Origin: Propioniciclava tarda
Lineage (GTDB): Bacteria; Actinomycetota; Actinomycetes; Propionibacteriales; Propionibacteriaceae
DNA: 64,000 nt
Assembly: GCF_900182665.1 (NCBI RefSeq)
Contig: NZ_FXTL01000013.1
Span: forward strand, 1-64,000
Reading direction: 5' to 3'
In this document: piece by piece, positions 46,518-54,829 of the stretch
How positions within the stretch are numbered: the first letter of the stretch is position 1
Layout: the number at the start of each line of letters is the position of its first letter
Notes under the pieces: model-generated
The model's database searches: none
What the model was told of the DNA's origin: nothing
What the model saw: the letters and a program-made list of their open reading frames with translations, nothing else
Program-made: the position numbers and the translations under genes

Positions 46518-47921
46518 GTGACCCAGACCGCCAGCCCGTCCGCTGCGTCCGCCAAGACCCCGATCACCCCGCACCAGCGCGCCTGGTTCTGGTACGACTG
46601 GGCCAACTCAGGCTTCATCACCACGACGATGACCGTGCTGATCGGCCCGTACCTCAACGCGATGGCGACCGAGGCCGCGTGCCCCAACCTGCCGGACGGG
46701 CAGCAGTGCCTCACGACCATCCCGGTGCTCGGGTTCATTCCGATCGACCCGGGCTCGCTGGCGTCCTATGTGACGACCGTGACGACGCTGATCTCGGCGT
46801 TCCTGCTGATCTTCGTCGGCGCGATCGCCGACCGCTCGCCGCGTCCGCAGTGGCTGATGGGCCTGTTCGCCTGGGTCGGCGCGGCCGCTGGCACGCTGAT
46901 GTTCTTCCTGCAAGGTGATATGTGGCAGCTGGGCGTCATCTTGCTGATGATCGCGTCGCTGGCCATGGGCTGCTCGCTGGTCATCTACGACGGCATCCTG
47001 TGCCGCATCGCGAAGCCGGACGACCGCGATCGCATCAGCTCGCGCGGCTGGGCCTGGGGGTACGTGGGTGGCGCGATCCTGCTCGCGCTCAACCTCGCGG
47101 TGCTGTCGCTCAAGGGGCAGTTGGGCATCTCGACGGGCATGGCCGTCCGCCTCTGTCTGCTGACCGCCGGCCTGTGGTGGGGACTGTTCACGCTGATCCC
47201 CGTGCTCGGACTGCGCGGACTCCCCGTGCGTCCGCTCGAGGTGCGGGTCGCCGAGGGTACGTCCACAGCGGGCGCGGTGACCGGCGCCTTCAAACAGCTG
47301 GCCGACACCTTCCGCGAACTGCGCGGACTGCCCCAGACGATGCTGTTCCTGCTGGCCTACCTGTTCTACAACGACGGCATTCAGACGGTCATCTCACAGT
47401 CGTCGATCTACGGCACCAGCGAGCTGATGATGGAGCAGAGCCAGGTCATGATGACCTTCCTGATGGTCCAGATCATCGCGTTCTTCGGCGCCCTGATCTT
47501 CGGCCGCGCGGCCGCCTCCTGGGGTGCGTCGCGCACCGTCATCGTTGGCATCGCCATCTGGCTCGGCGTCGTGCTGGTCGCCTTCTTCGTGCCCAAGGGC
47601 AACTTCGGCATGTTCCTGCTGCTCGGCGGGCTCATCGGTCTCGTCATGGGCGGCACGCAGGCGCTGTCGCGCTCGCTCTACAGCCAGCTCGTGCCTCGCG
47701 GACGCGAGTCCGAGTTCTTCTCGCTCTACCAGGCGATGGAGCGTGGCACGTCCTGGCTCGGCACCCTGACGTTCGGGCTGGTCTACCAGCTCACCCACTC
47801 GTACCGGTTCGCCATCGTCGCCCTCATCATCTTCTTCGTGGTTGGCGGCGTCCTGCTGTCGCGGGTCAAGTTCCGCGAGGGCATCCGCCAGGCCGGCAAC
47901 GAGGTGCCGCGGAAGATCTGA
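46518..47921 (+). CDS. UMF1/Atg22-type MFS transporter
   Basis: This 467-residue, 12-helix permease has the YDWANSGFITTTMTVLIGPY start and LLAYLFYNDGIQTVISQSSIYGT typical of the UMF1 (vacuole-effluxer Atg22-like) family. Such proteins may export amino acids; substrate is unknown. It stands alone with its own leaderless promoter. Confidence 0.88.
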   Translation: MTQTASPSAASAKTPITPHQRAWFWYDWANSGFITTTMTVLIGPYLNAMATEAACPNLPDGQQCLTTIPVLGFIPIDPGSLASYVTTVTTLISAFLLIFVGAIADRSPRPQWLMGLFAWVGAAAGTLMFFLQGDMWQLGVILLMIASLAMGCSLVIYDGILCRIAKPDDRDRISSRGWAWGYVGGAILLALNLAVLSLKGQLGISTGMAVRLCLLTAGLWWGLFTLIPVLGLRGLPVRPLEVRVAEGTSTAGAVTGAFKQLADTFRELRGLPQTMLFLLAYLFYNDGIQTVISQSSIYGTSELMMEQSQVMMTFLMVQIIAFFGALIFGRAAASWGASRTVIVGIAIWLGVVLVAFFVPKGNFGMFLLLGGLIGLVMGGTQALSRSLYSQLVPRGRESEFFSLYQAMERGTSWLGTLTFGLVYQLTHSYRFAIVALIIFFVVGGVLLSRVKFREGIRQAGNEVPRKI

Positions 47922-48052
47922 ACAACGTCGGACGCCGCAGCGCCCGCCTCTGCGTAGGCGCGGGTGGTCACCGGGTCCGGATCTGCTCGAGGTTGATTGG
48001 CACGGCCCCGCGCTCTCGCGTGCGGTGCCAGACTTGCCACGAGGTGAACGCC

Positions 48053-49075
48053 ATGGGATGCCAGTGCGACGGCTTGATCGCCGAGTTGAAGGACCACCTG
48101 CGTGACCTGTCGCTGGCCCGGCGTGAGCTCAAGGTCGAGCAGCGGGCCTTGGAGCTGTACCGCAAGAAGGCGGCGCGGGACGCGCGGCTGAAGCGGTACG
48201 AGATCGCCGGTGCCGTCGGCGAGGTGATCGAGTTGGTCGGCCAAGTCTTGTCCCTCGAGAAGGAGCCCGGAGCCATCGTCGCGATGGTCGGCAAGAGCAT
48301 CGCGGTCGTCTCGAAGATCGTGGCCCTCGTCGAAGACACGGTCGCCGACACCGAGGCCGAGGAGTGGGCGATCATCGCAGCACGGGTCGACAACGCCGTC
48401 GACCGGGTCGCCCAGTCGGTCGACCGTCTGCAGCACTCGTTCACCGCGTTCTGGGAGTGCGCCGACCCATTCGTGCCGCGCACCGTGCAGGTCACGCTCG
48501 ACGGGTCCGCGGACGTGGCCGCCGGGGGCTTTCGCTCCCAGTCGACGATGACGCTGGCGGCGACGATCCCCTTGTCAGCCCTGAAGGCCGACTGCGCCGA
48601 CGACTATCGCGACCGGCTGAAGTCGTGGCTGGCCGACGACGTGACCACCATCTACCGCGGCACGGTTCCGGCATCCGCTCAGGTGTCGGCCTTCCGCTTG
48701 GTCGGGGCGTCCGGCATCGCGCGGGTGACTGAGCAGTCCTACAGCGTGGCCGACGGCGGCGTGCAGGTGGGGGCGGCGGTGCTGTGGTCGCGGAAGAACC
48801 CGAGCCGCCTCACGCTGGTCGGGATCTCGGTGTCGGGCTCGCAGCCGCTGCGCCTGAACGCGGTCGTGGAGGTTCTCGGACAGTCGCAGTCCATCAGCAC
48901 GACGGTCGAACTGGCGGGACAGTTCAAGGAGGCGGTACTGGTGCTCCGCCTGCAGGTGGGCGGCACCCGCCCGGCAGTGCGGGTCAGCGATCCGGGGACG
49001 CCGTGGGTCTGGGAAAGGTCGGACGCCGGCGCCGGCGTCCGGCGGGCGGGACGCGTCGAGGTGCGCGCGGGGTGA
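48053..49075 (+). CDS. Unknown 340-aa protein with N-terminal coiled coil
   Basis: The protein starts MGCQCDGLIAELKDHLRDLS. It has a charged coiled coil (about 10-55), a hydrophobic Gly/Ala/Val-rich stretch (about 60-110, VGEVIELVGQVL ... VGKSIAVVSKIVALVEDT), a second helix and a C-terminal beta-rich domain (about 145-330). GAGGTGA lies 5 bases before ATG 48053. No signal peptide. GGACGCC motifs are few and cluster at its 3' end. The family is not recognised; a toxin- or phage-related role is possible but unsupported. Confidence 0.65.
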   Translation: MGCQCDGLIAELKDHLRDLSLARRELKVEQRALELYRKKAARDARLKRYEIAGAVGEVIELVGQVLSLEKEPGAIVAMVGKSIAVVSKIVALVEDTVADTEAEEWAIIAARVDNAVDRVAQSVDRLQHSFTAFWECADPFVPRTVQVTLDGSADVAAGGFRSQSTMTLAATIPLSALKADCADDYRDRLKSWLADDVTTIYRGTVPASAQVSAFRLVGASGIARVTEQSYSVADGGVQVGAAVLWSRKNPSRLTLVGISVSGSQPLRLNAVVEVLGQSQSISTTVELAGQFKEAVLVLRLQVGGTRPAVRVSDPGTPWVWERSDAGAGVRRAGRVEVRAG

Positions 49076-49109
49076 GCGCGCACGGACTCGACGGAGAGTG
49101 ACCGGCGAC

Positions 49110-50444
49110 TCAGGACGCGCGTCGCGCCGAGGCGGCCGCCCGGGCGGCCGCGGGTAACGCGTCCAGGATGCGCGACAGCGCCGCGTCATCGTGTGCCGAC
49201 GACAGAAACCAGGCCTCGAAAACGCTCGGGGGCAGCGTGACGCCGGCGTCCAGCATGGCGTGGAAGAACGGCGCGAACCGGAAGACGTCCTGGGCCTGGG
49301 CCTCGGCGTAGTTCCGGACGCCGCGGGCGGCGGCGTCCTCCCCGAAGAAGACCGAGAAGAGGTTGCCCGCCCGCTGGACGACATGCGGCACGGACGCCCC
49401 TGTCAGGGCCTCGCCGATGGCCGTCTGCAGCACCTCGGACGCCTCGTCGACCCGCGCGTACACGGAAGCGTCCGCCAGGCGCAGCGTCGCGATACCCGCC
49501 GCCGTGGCCAGCGGGTTCCCCGACAAGGTGCCGGCCTGATAGACCGGCCCCAGCGGTGCCAGCAGGTCCATGATCTCGGCGCGCGCCGCCAGGGCCGCCA
49601 GCGGCATCCCGCCGCCCAGCACCTTGCCGAACGTCACGATGTCGGGGACGTAGCGTGGGGCGTCCGGGCTGTTGTCGTGTCCCCAGTACCCGGCCGGTCC
49701 GACGCGGAAGCCGGTCAGCACCTCGTCGAAGATCATCAGCGCCCCGTGTTCGCGCGTCACCTCGCGGATGGTCTCGTTGAAGCCGGACGCCGGCGGCACC
49801 AGCCCCATGTTGGCCGGGCAGGCCTCGGTGATCACGCAGGCGATCCGCTCGCCGTCGGCGGCGAAGGCCGCGCGGAGCGCGTCCGGATCGTTGTAGGGCA
49901 GGACGATCGTGTCGGACGCCGCCCCGTCCGTGACGCCGGACGAGCCTGGCAGCCCGGCGGTCGCGACGCCGGAGCCCGCGGCGGCGAGCAGGGAGTCGGA
50001 GTGGCCGTGGTAGCAGCCGGCGAACTTGACGATGCGCGGGCGTCCGGTGGCGCCGCGGGCGAGCCGGATCGCCGTCATCGTCGCCTCGGTCCCCGTCGAG
50101 ACGAACCGCACCTTCTCGACGAAGGGAATGCGTGCCTTCACGGCTGCCGCCAACTCGACCTCGGCGGTGGTTGGAGCCCCGAAGGAGAGGCCGCGCGTCG
50201 CGGCGTCCTGGACGGCCTGCACCACCTCGGGATGCGCGTGCCCGAGCAGCGCCGGACCCCAGGAGCAGACCAGGTCCACGTACTCACGCCCCGTGATGTC
50301 CACGACGTGCGGGCCCTTCGCCGAGGCGAGGAAGACCGGCGTCCCGCCCACCGAGCCGAAGGCGCGGACCGGCGAGGAGACGCCGCCGGGGATCAGCTCG
50401 CAGGCGCGAGCGAAGACCTCTTCCATCGACAGGTGGCCGGGCAT
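49110..50444 (-). CDS. hemL: Glutamate-1-semialdehyde 2,1-aminomutase
   Basis: This 444-residue PLP enzyme makes 5-aminolevulinate from glutamate semialdehyde, the product of HemA. It has [17 protein letters not shown], the pyridine-ring Asp in [12 protein letters not shown] and PLP lysine K274 in [19 protein letters not shown] 50444 follows AAGGAG; ATG 50426 is possible. It is the last of the heme genes on this strand, separated from hemB by the protease gene. Confidence 0.96.
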   Translation of the reverse strand: MPGHLSMEEVFARACELIPGGVSSPVRAFGSVGGTPVFLASAKGPHVVDITGREYVDLVCSWGPALLGHAHPEVVQAVQDAATRGLSFGAPTTAEVELAAAVKARIPFVEKVRFVSTGTEATMTAIRLARGATGRPRIVKFAGCYHGHSDSLLAAAGSGVATAGLPGSSGVTDGAASDTIVLPYNDPDALRAAFAADGERIACVITEACPANMGLVPPASGFNETIREVTREHGALMIFDEVLTGFRVGPAGYWGHDNSPDAPRYVPDIVTFGKVLGGGMPLAALAARAEIMDLLAPLGPVYQAGTLSGNPLATAAGIATLRLADASVYARVDEASEVLQTAIGEALTGASVPHVVQRAGNLFSVFFGEDAAARGVRNYAEAQAQDVFRFAPFFHAMLDAGVTLPPSVFEAWFLSSAHDDAALSRILDALPAAARAAASARRAS

Positions 50445-50591
50445 CTCACTCCTTGGTCGCGGGGACAGCGATTGTCCCACGCCTGGACCTCGCGGTGTCG
50501 CGATCGGCCACGCCCTGGCGGGCCCCGCGTCGCAGCCGGCCCTGTGGAAGCTCGCCTCGACCCTCGTCCGCTGCGCGCTGTAACGCGGGTG

Positions 50592-52001
50592 TCAGTTGAC
50601 GGGGCTGGCCGCCAGCGTGACGTCGGCGGTGTGGGCCGCACCTGCGGCGTCCATCCAGGCGACCTTGACGGACTGCCCGGGCTTGTGGCCGCTGAGGGCT
50701 GCGGCGATGTCGGCCTGTGAAGCCACCTTCGTGCCAGCGATGGCTGTGATGGTGGACCCGGCCGTCAGCCCGGCCTTCGCCGCGGGGGTGCCCGCGGTCA
50801 CCTGAGACACGACCGCAGATCCGGTGGAGCGCGTTGCGACCATGACTCCGAGGTAGGCGTTGGGCCCGACCCGGACGCTCCCGGCGTCGTGACCCGAGCG
50901 AATCTGCTGCACGATCGACAGCGCCCGTGCGATCGGGATGGCGTACGTCGCGGTGGTGGTCGGCGCCTGGGCCGTCCGGGGGCCGCGGTACGTCTGCTCG
51001 CCGGCGGTGGTCATCGCCGTGACCTCGGCCTGGGCGTCGAACAGGGGTCCGCCGGAGTCACCGGGCTGCGCGGCCGCGTTGGTCTCGTAGACGTCCTTGA
51101 GGGTCTCGGTGCCCGAGGCGCTGTCGTTCGACACAGTGACGGTGGCGGACGTGTCCGTGATCTGACCCGAGGCGGCCGTCAGGTACTCCTGGCCGTTGGC
51201 GTTGCCCACCGCCGTGACGGCGGCGCCGACGCTGACGGCGTCCTGGTCGAACGTCACGACGTCCAGCCCGGACGCGTCCGCGAGCTGCAACAGCGCGACG
51301 TCGTTCGTGGCGTCATGGCCGACGACGGTGGCCGTGTACGTGCGTCCGGACGTGGCGATCGTGACCTTGACCGCCGTGCTGCCCTGGACGACGTGGTAGT
51401 TGGTCAGCACCAGCCCCGACGCGTCGATCACCATGCCGGTGCCGGCTGCGGTCCCGTTGGTCATGGTCGTGTTGATCAGGACGACGCCCTTGCTCTGCGC
51501 GTCGGTGGGCGTCGACTGGGTCGACTTCTGGGCGGTGCCGGTTCCGGCCGCCGGGGCGGTCGTCTTCGGTGCGGACGCCGGCTGGGTCGCCTGCCCGCTC
51601 TGGGCCGGGGCGGACGCCGCGGGTCGCGTTTGCTGGGGGGCGGCCGAGGTCATTCGCGCCGTGATCATCCCGGACGCCCCCGCCACGAGCGCGAGCGCCG
51701 TGAGGGCGCCGAGGCCGGCCAGGACGAGCCGACCTGTCCGCGACCGGCGGCGTCCGCCTACCGCCGTCGCACCGCCGAGGCTAGGGGGCCAGACCTGGTC
51801 GGACGCCGCCGCGTCACCCGGGCCAGAGGGGACCGCAGCCTGCGGCGTCCAGTCTGAGAAGGAGTAGGGGCGAGCGTCCGCGGCCGGAGCAGGGAAGGAC
51901 ACCACCGGGGCCGGGACCTGGGGCGTCACGGGGATCGGCGCCTGACCGGGCCGGGCGAAGGCGTCGGGTCTGCCGTAGTCGGGGGTGTTCTGCTCAGCCA
52001 T
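50592..52001 (-). CDS. HtrA-like trypsin/PDZ membrane protease
   Basis: This 469-residue protein has a disordered cytoplasmic part (1-85), one membrane helix (about 91-112) and an Ala/Thr/Gln-rich linker (113-170). The trypsin-like domain has H203 (LTNYHVV), D234 (TNDVALL) and S316 (QPGDSGGPL), and a PDZ domain lies at about 375-465. It acts outside the membrane, likely in protein quality control. All catalytic residues are present. It lies between hemL and hemB but has no obvious link to heme synthesis. Confidence 0.92.
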   Translation of the reverse strand: MAEQNTPDYGRPDAFARPGQAPIPVTPQVPAPVVSFPAPAADARPYSFSDWTPQAAVPSGPGDAAASDQVWPPSLGGATAVGGRRRSRTGRLVLAGLGALTALALVAGASGMITARMTSAAPQQTRPAASAPAQSGQATQPASAPKTTAPAAGTGTAQKSTQSTPTDAQSKGVVLINTTMTNGTAAGTGMVIDASGLVLTNYHVVQGSTAVKVTIATSGRTYTATVVGHDATNDVALLQLADASGLDVVTFDQDAVSVGAAVTAVGNANGQEYLTAASGQITDTSATVTVSNDSASGTETLKDVYETNAAAQPGDSGGPLFDAQAEVTAMTTAGEQTYRGPRTAQAPTTTATYAIPIARALSIVQQIRSGHDAGSVRVGPNAYLGVMVATRSTGSAVVSQVTAGTPAAKAGLTAGSTITAIAGTKVASQADIAAALSGHKPGQSVKVAWMDAAGAAHTADVTLAASPVN

Positions 52002-52137
52002 GTCCTGCACCGTCCTCGGCGTCCCTCGACGCCAACGGGTCAAGTTCAGCGAGCGTCGCTGGCTGTTCCATGGGCGGCGCCTGTGAAGTAGCTGTGGGTG
52101 CCCCCGAGCGGCCCCTGACTCCGCGGGGGACCCTGGC

Positions 52138-53118
52138 TCAGCGGAGGCGTCCGGCCAACTCCAAGGCCCAGTAGGTCAGGACGACGTCGGCTCCGGCGCG
52201 GACGATGCTCGTCACGGTCTCGTCGATGGCCCGGTCGCGGTCGATCCAGCCCCGGTGGGCGGCGGCCTCCACCATCGCGTACTCGCCGGAGACCTGATAG
52301 GCGGCCACGGGCACCGGCGAGACCGCGGCCACGTCCGAGATCACGTCGAGGTAGGCGCCCGCGGGCTTGACCATCACCAGGTCGGCGCCCTCCTCGATGT
52401 CGAGCAGGGCCTCGCGGAGGCCCTCGCGGCGGTTGGCCGGGTCCTGCTGGTAGGTCTTGCGGTCGCCCTGCAGGGACGAGCCGACGGCCTCGCGGAAGGG
52501 TCCGAAGAAGGCGGACGCGTACTTCGCCGCGTAGGCGAGGATCGCGGTGTCGGTGTGCCCGGAGGCGTCCAGGGCGGCGCGGATCACGGCCACCTGGCCG
52601 TCCATCATTCCGGAGGGGCCGACGACGTGGGCGCCGGCGCGTGCCTGCGCGACGGCCATCTCGGCGTACAGGGACAGGGTCGCGTCGTTGTCGACCCGTC
52701 CGCGGGCATCGAGGACGCCGCAGTGTCCGTGGTCGGTGTACTCGTCGAGGCAGGTGTCGGCCATGATCACGGTGGCGTCGCCAACGGCGTCCGCCACGGC
52801 GCGCAGGGCACGGTTCAAGATGCCGTCGACCCGGACGCCGCCGCTGCCGGAGGCGTCCTTGTGGTCGTCGGTGGGGACGCCGAACAGCATGATGCCGCCT
52901 AATCCCGCCTCGGCGACGCGGCAGGCCTCGGCCTTGACGGACTCGAGCGTGTGCTGGACGACCCCGGGCAGCGACGAGATCGGCCGCGGAGCGTCGATGC
53001 CCTCGGCGACGAACACGGGCAGGATCAACTGGCCAGGATGGACCCGCGTTTCGCGGACGAGGTTCCGCATCGCGGCCGTCGTGCGCAGCCGTCGGGGTCG
53101 GTTCACGGGTGGCTTCAT
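52138..53118 (-). CDS. hemB: Delta-aminolevulinic acid dehydratase (porphobilinogen synthase)
   Basis: This 326-residue enzyme joins two 5-aminolevulinates. It has the metal-site loop ADTCLDEYTDHGHCGVLD with Cys ligands (zinc type) and Schiff-base lysines in AYAAKYASAFFGPFREA and DLVMVKPAGAYLDVI. ATG 53118 follows AAAGGAG. Length is normal. Confidence 0.97.
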   Translation of the reverse strand: MKPPVNRPRRLRTTAAMRNLVRETRVHPGQLILPVFVAEGIDAPRPISSLPGVVQHTLESVKAEACRVAEAGLGGIMLFGVPTDDHKDASGSGGVRVDGILNRALRAVADAVGDATVIMADTCLDEYTDHGHCGVLDARGRVDNDATLSLYAEMAVAQARAGAHVVGPSGMMDGQVAVIRAALDASGHTDTAILAYAAKYASAFFGPFREAVGSSLQGDRKTYQQDPANRREGLREALLDIEEGADLVMVKPAGAYLDVISDVAAVSPVPVAAYQVSGEYAMVEAAAHRGWIDRDRAIDETVTSIVRAGADVVLTYWALELAGRLR

Positions 53119-53184
53119 GGGGCTCCTTTGCAAGTTCACCCTACCGTCGGACGCCGAGTCGCGAGCCGTCTCGAAGGGCGGTTG

Positions 53185-53222
53185 CTGAGAGCCGCTCAGG
53201 TTGCGTCCTGAGAATCTCTCAG
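53185..53222. promoter_or_regulatory. Tandem palindromes CTGAGA-N3-xCTCAG, candidate operator pair
   Basis: CTGAGAGCCGCTCAG (53185-53199) and CTGAGAATCTCTCAG (53208-53222) are 15-mers of the same inverted-repeat form with centres 23 bp apart, about two helical turns. They sit between divergent hemB (start 53118) and the secreted endopeptidase-like gene (start 53269) and could bind a dimeric regulator of either. Confidence 0.45.
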
Positions 53223-53268
53223 CTAGCGTTCTACCTGTTCTCAACTTCTTGACAGCTGGAGTTTTCAC

Positions 53269-54204
53269 GTGACCAAGCCCCGCCGCGTTGCCGCAGGACA
53301 TGCGCCGACGTCTGCTCGGTTGACCACTCCCCGTCATGCGGTTCCTCCCCGCCGCGCGATCGAGCCGATCCGCAGCGCGCGGCTGATGCCCTCCACCTCG
53401 GCCATGGCGACCACGGCGACCGTGTGCGCGCTGGCCGTGGCGACGGCGACCGCCGTCGCGGTGCCGGCGGCAGCCGCCGACGTGAGCCCGACGTCGTCGG
53501 CCAACCTCCTGACCTCTGTTCCGTCCGAGGCGCTGGCTTTCACCACCATCACGCAGGGCAAGCGGTTCGTCCTGAACGAGGCCGTGCAGCTGTCTTCGGT
53601 CCAGCACGCCGCCGAGAAAGCCGCCGCCGACCAGGCCGCCGCGGCTGCCGCTGCGGGCCAGGCCGGTACGGCTGACAAGGCTGCCGCCGACAAAGCTGCT
53701 GCTGACAAGGCTGCTGCAGCGAAGGCTGCCGCTGACAAGGCTGCTGCTGCGAAGTCGGCCGCCGCGAAGGCTGCGGTCACCAAGACCTCCGGGACGTCGG
53801 CCGTCGCCGTTCCCGCAGCCCCGGTCGCCGAGGTCGCGACGGGCAGCAGCCCCTTTGGCTCGGCGTCGAAGTACGGACTCAAGGGTGGCGCGGTGAAGAC
53901 GTACTACGTCATCACGTCCCTCTTCCCCGGCATCAACTCCGTGGGTGGCTACCGGCCGTACAGCCTGTCGAACCACCAAAAGGGCCTCGCCATCGACTTC
54001 ATGCTGACCCAGGGTGCCGAGTCGGCGCTGGGCTGGACGATCGCGAAGTACGCCGCCGCTCACGCCAGCGAGTTGAACATCAACCACATCATCTTCGAGC
54101 AGCGCATCTGGACGCCCGGCAACCCCACGTGGCGCAAGATGGAGAACCGTGGCAGCGCCACCGCGAACCACATGGACCACGTCCACATCTCGATGAACAG
54201 CTGA
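53269..54204 (+). CDS. Secreted peptidoglycan-endopeptidase-like protein
   Basis: This 311-residue protein has a long basic N-region and an export helix (about 45-70, MATTATVCALAVATATAVAV). A mature part and an Ala/Lys/Asp repeat helix (about 118-165, units AADKAAADKAA) follow. A C-terminal domain of about 110 residues (YYVITSLFPGINSVGGYRPYS, HQKGLAIDFML, NHMDHVHISMN) matches the LD-endopeptidase-like (ARB_07466-type) fold with His/Asp zinc-site residues. It probably acts in the cell wall. GTG 53269 has GGAG 8 bases upstream. Confidence 0.75.
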   Translation: MTKPRRVAAGHAPTSARLTTPRHAVPPRRAIEPIRSARLMPSTSAMATTATVCALAVATATAVAVPAAAADVSPTSSANLLTSVPSEALAFTTITQGKRFVLNEAVQLSSVQHAAEKAAADQAAAAAAAGQAGTADKAAADKAAADKAAAAKAAADKAAAAKSAAAKAAVTKTSGTSAVAVPAAPVAEVATGSSPFGSASKYGLKGGAVKTYYVITSLFPGINSVGGYRPYSLSNHQKGLAIDFMLTQGAESALGWTIAKYAAAHASELNINHIIFEQRIWTPGNPTWRKMENRGSATANHMDHVHISMNS

Positions 54205-54221
54205 GAGCTCATCAAGAACGC

Positions 54222-54247
54222 AGGGCCGCCTCTTCGGAGGCGGCCCT
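54222..54247 (+). terminator. Intrinsic terminator with UUCG loop
   Basis: AGGGCCGCCTC and GAGGCGGCCCT form an 11-bp perfect stem around TTCG, followed by TCTTGCGT, 17 bases past the endopeptidase gene's stop. Confidence 0.88.
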
Positions 54248-54274
54248 TCTTGCGTCCTCGGACGTCGGGACGGC

Positions 54275-54823
54275 TCAGCGACCGTCGAGTTGGCTGAGCA
54301 AAGCTCGGTAGGTCGCGTCCGGATCGGCCCTGACGCTGGTGAGCACGACGGCGTCCGGACGCCGAGGCAGGATCGCGAGCAGGCTGGCGAGCATCCCGCG
54401 CAGGAAGACGTCGCCGCCCTGCTCGTCGACGATCGTCCTGTTGTGGCGGTCCCACGTGGTCTCGTCCGGTCGGTCGGTGAAGCGCGCGACGCACTCGTCG
54501 GCGTCCGCCAGCAGGACGATCTCGCGAAAGTCGGCCCCGGCCGATCGAGCCGAGGCCGCGAACGCCTCGATCTCGTCCAGTCGCGCGAGGTACTGCGGCA
54601 GCACCACGTCGTGGCCCCCGGCCAGGTGCGCCCTCGCCATCGCCCGGGCCGCGGGACGCAACAACAGATGGGTGTCGTTGGCCGGATCCGTCCAGCCGCC
54701 CACGAGCGGGAGCAGCCGATCGATGTCGAGGTTCAGGGTCCCCGGGTGCTCGTCGGCGTACCGGGCCGCGAGCGTGGACTTGCCGATCGCCGGGGGGCCG
54801 TTGAGGTGGATGAGCCTGGCCAT
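54275..54823 (-). CDS. P-loop kinase-like protein
   Basis: This 182-residue protein has Walker A NGPPAIGKSTLAARYADEHP at residues 8-27, an LNLDIDRLLPL segment and an R-rich lid near RFTDRPDETTWDRHNR. This resembles small-molecule kinases such as the gluconate/chloramphenicol phosphotransferase type. It starts 6 bases after the hemCD stop, so it is the distal gene of the heme operon; the relation to heme is unknown. Confidence 0.65.
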   Translation of the reverse strand: MARLIHLNGPPAIGKSTLAARYADEHPGTLNLDIDRLLPLVGGWTDPANDTHLLLRPAARAMARAHLAGGHDVVLPQYLARLDEIEAFAASARSAGADFREIVLLADADECVARFTDRPDETTWDRHNRTIVDEQGGDVFLRGMLASLLAILPRRPDAVVLTSVRADPDATYRALLSQLDGR

Positions 54824-54829
54824 GACTTC

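Noticed and set aside
54287-54307. Resemblance of GAGTTGGCTGAGCAAAGCTCG to the dispersed repeat
   Set aside because: It encodes the normal C-terminus (LLSQLDGR) of the P-loop protein and matches the repeat arm only over about 9 bases.
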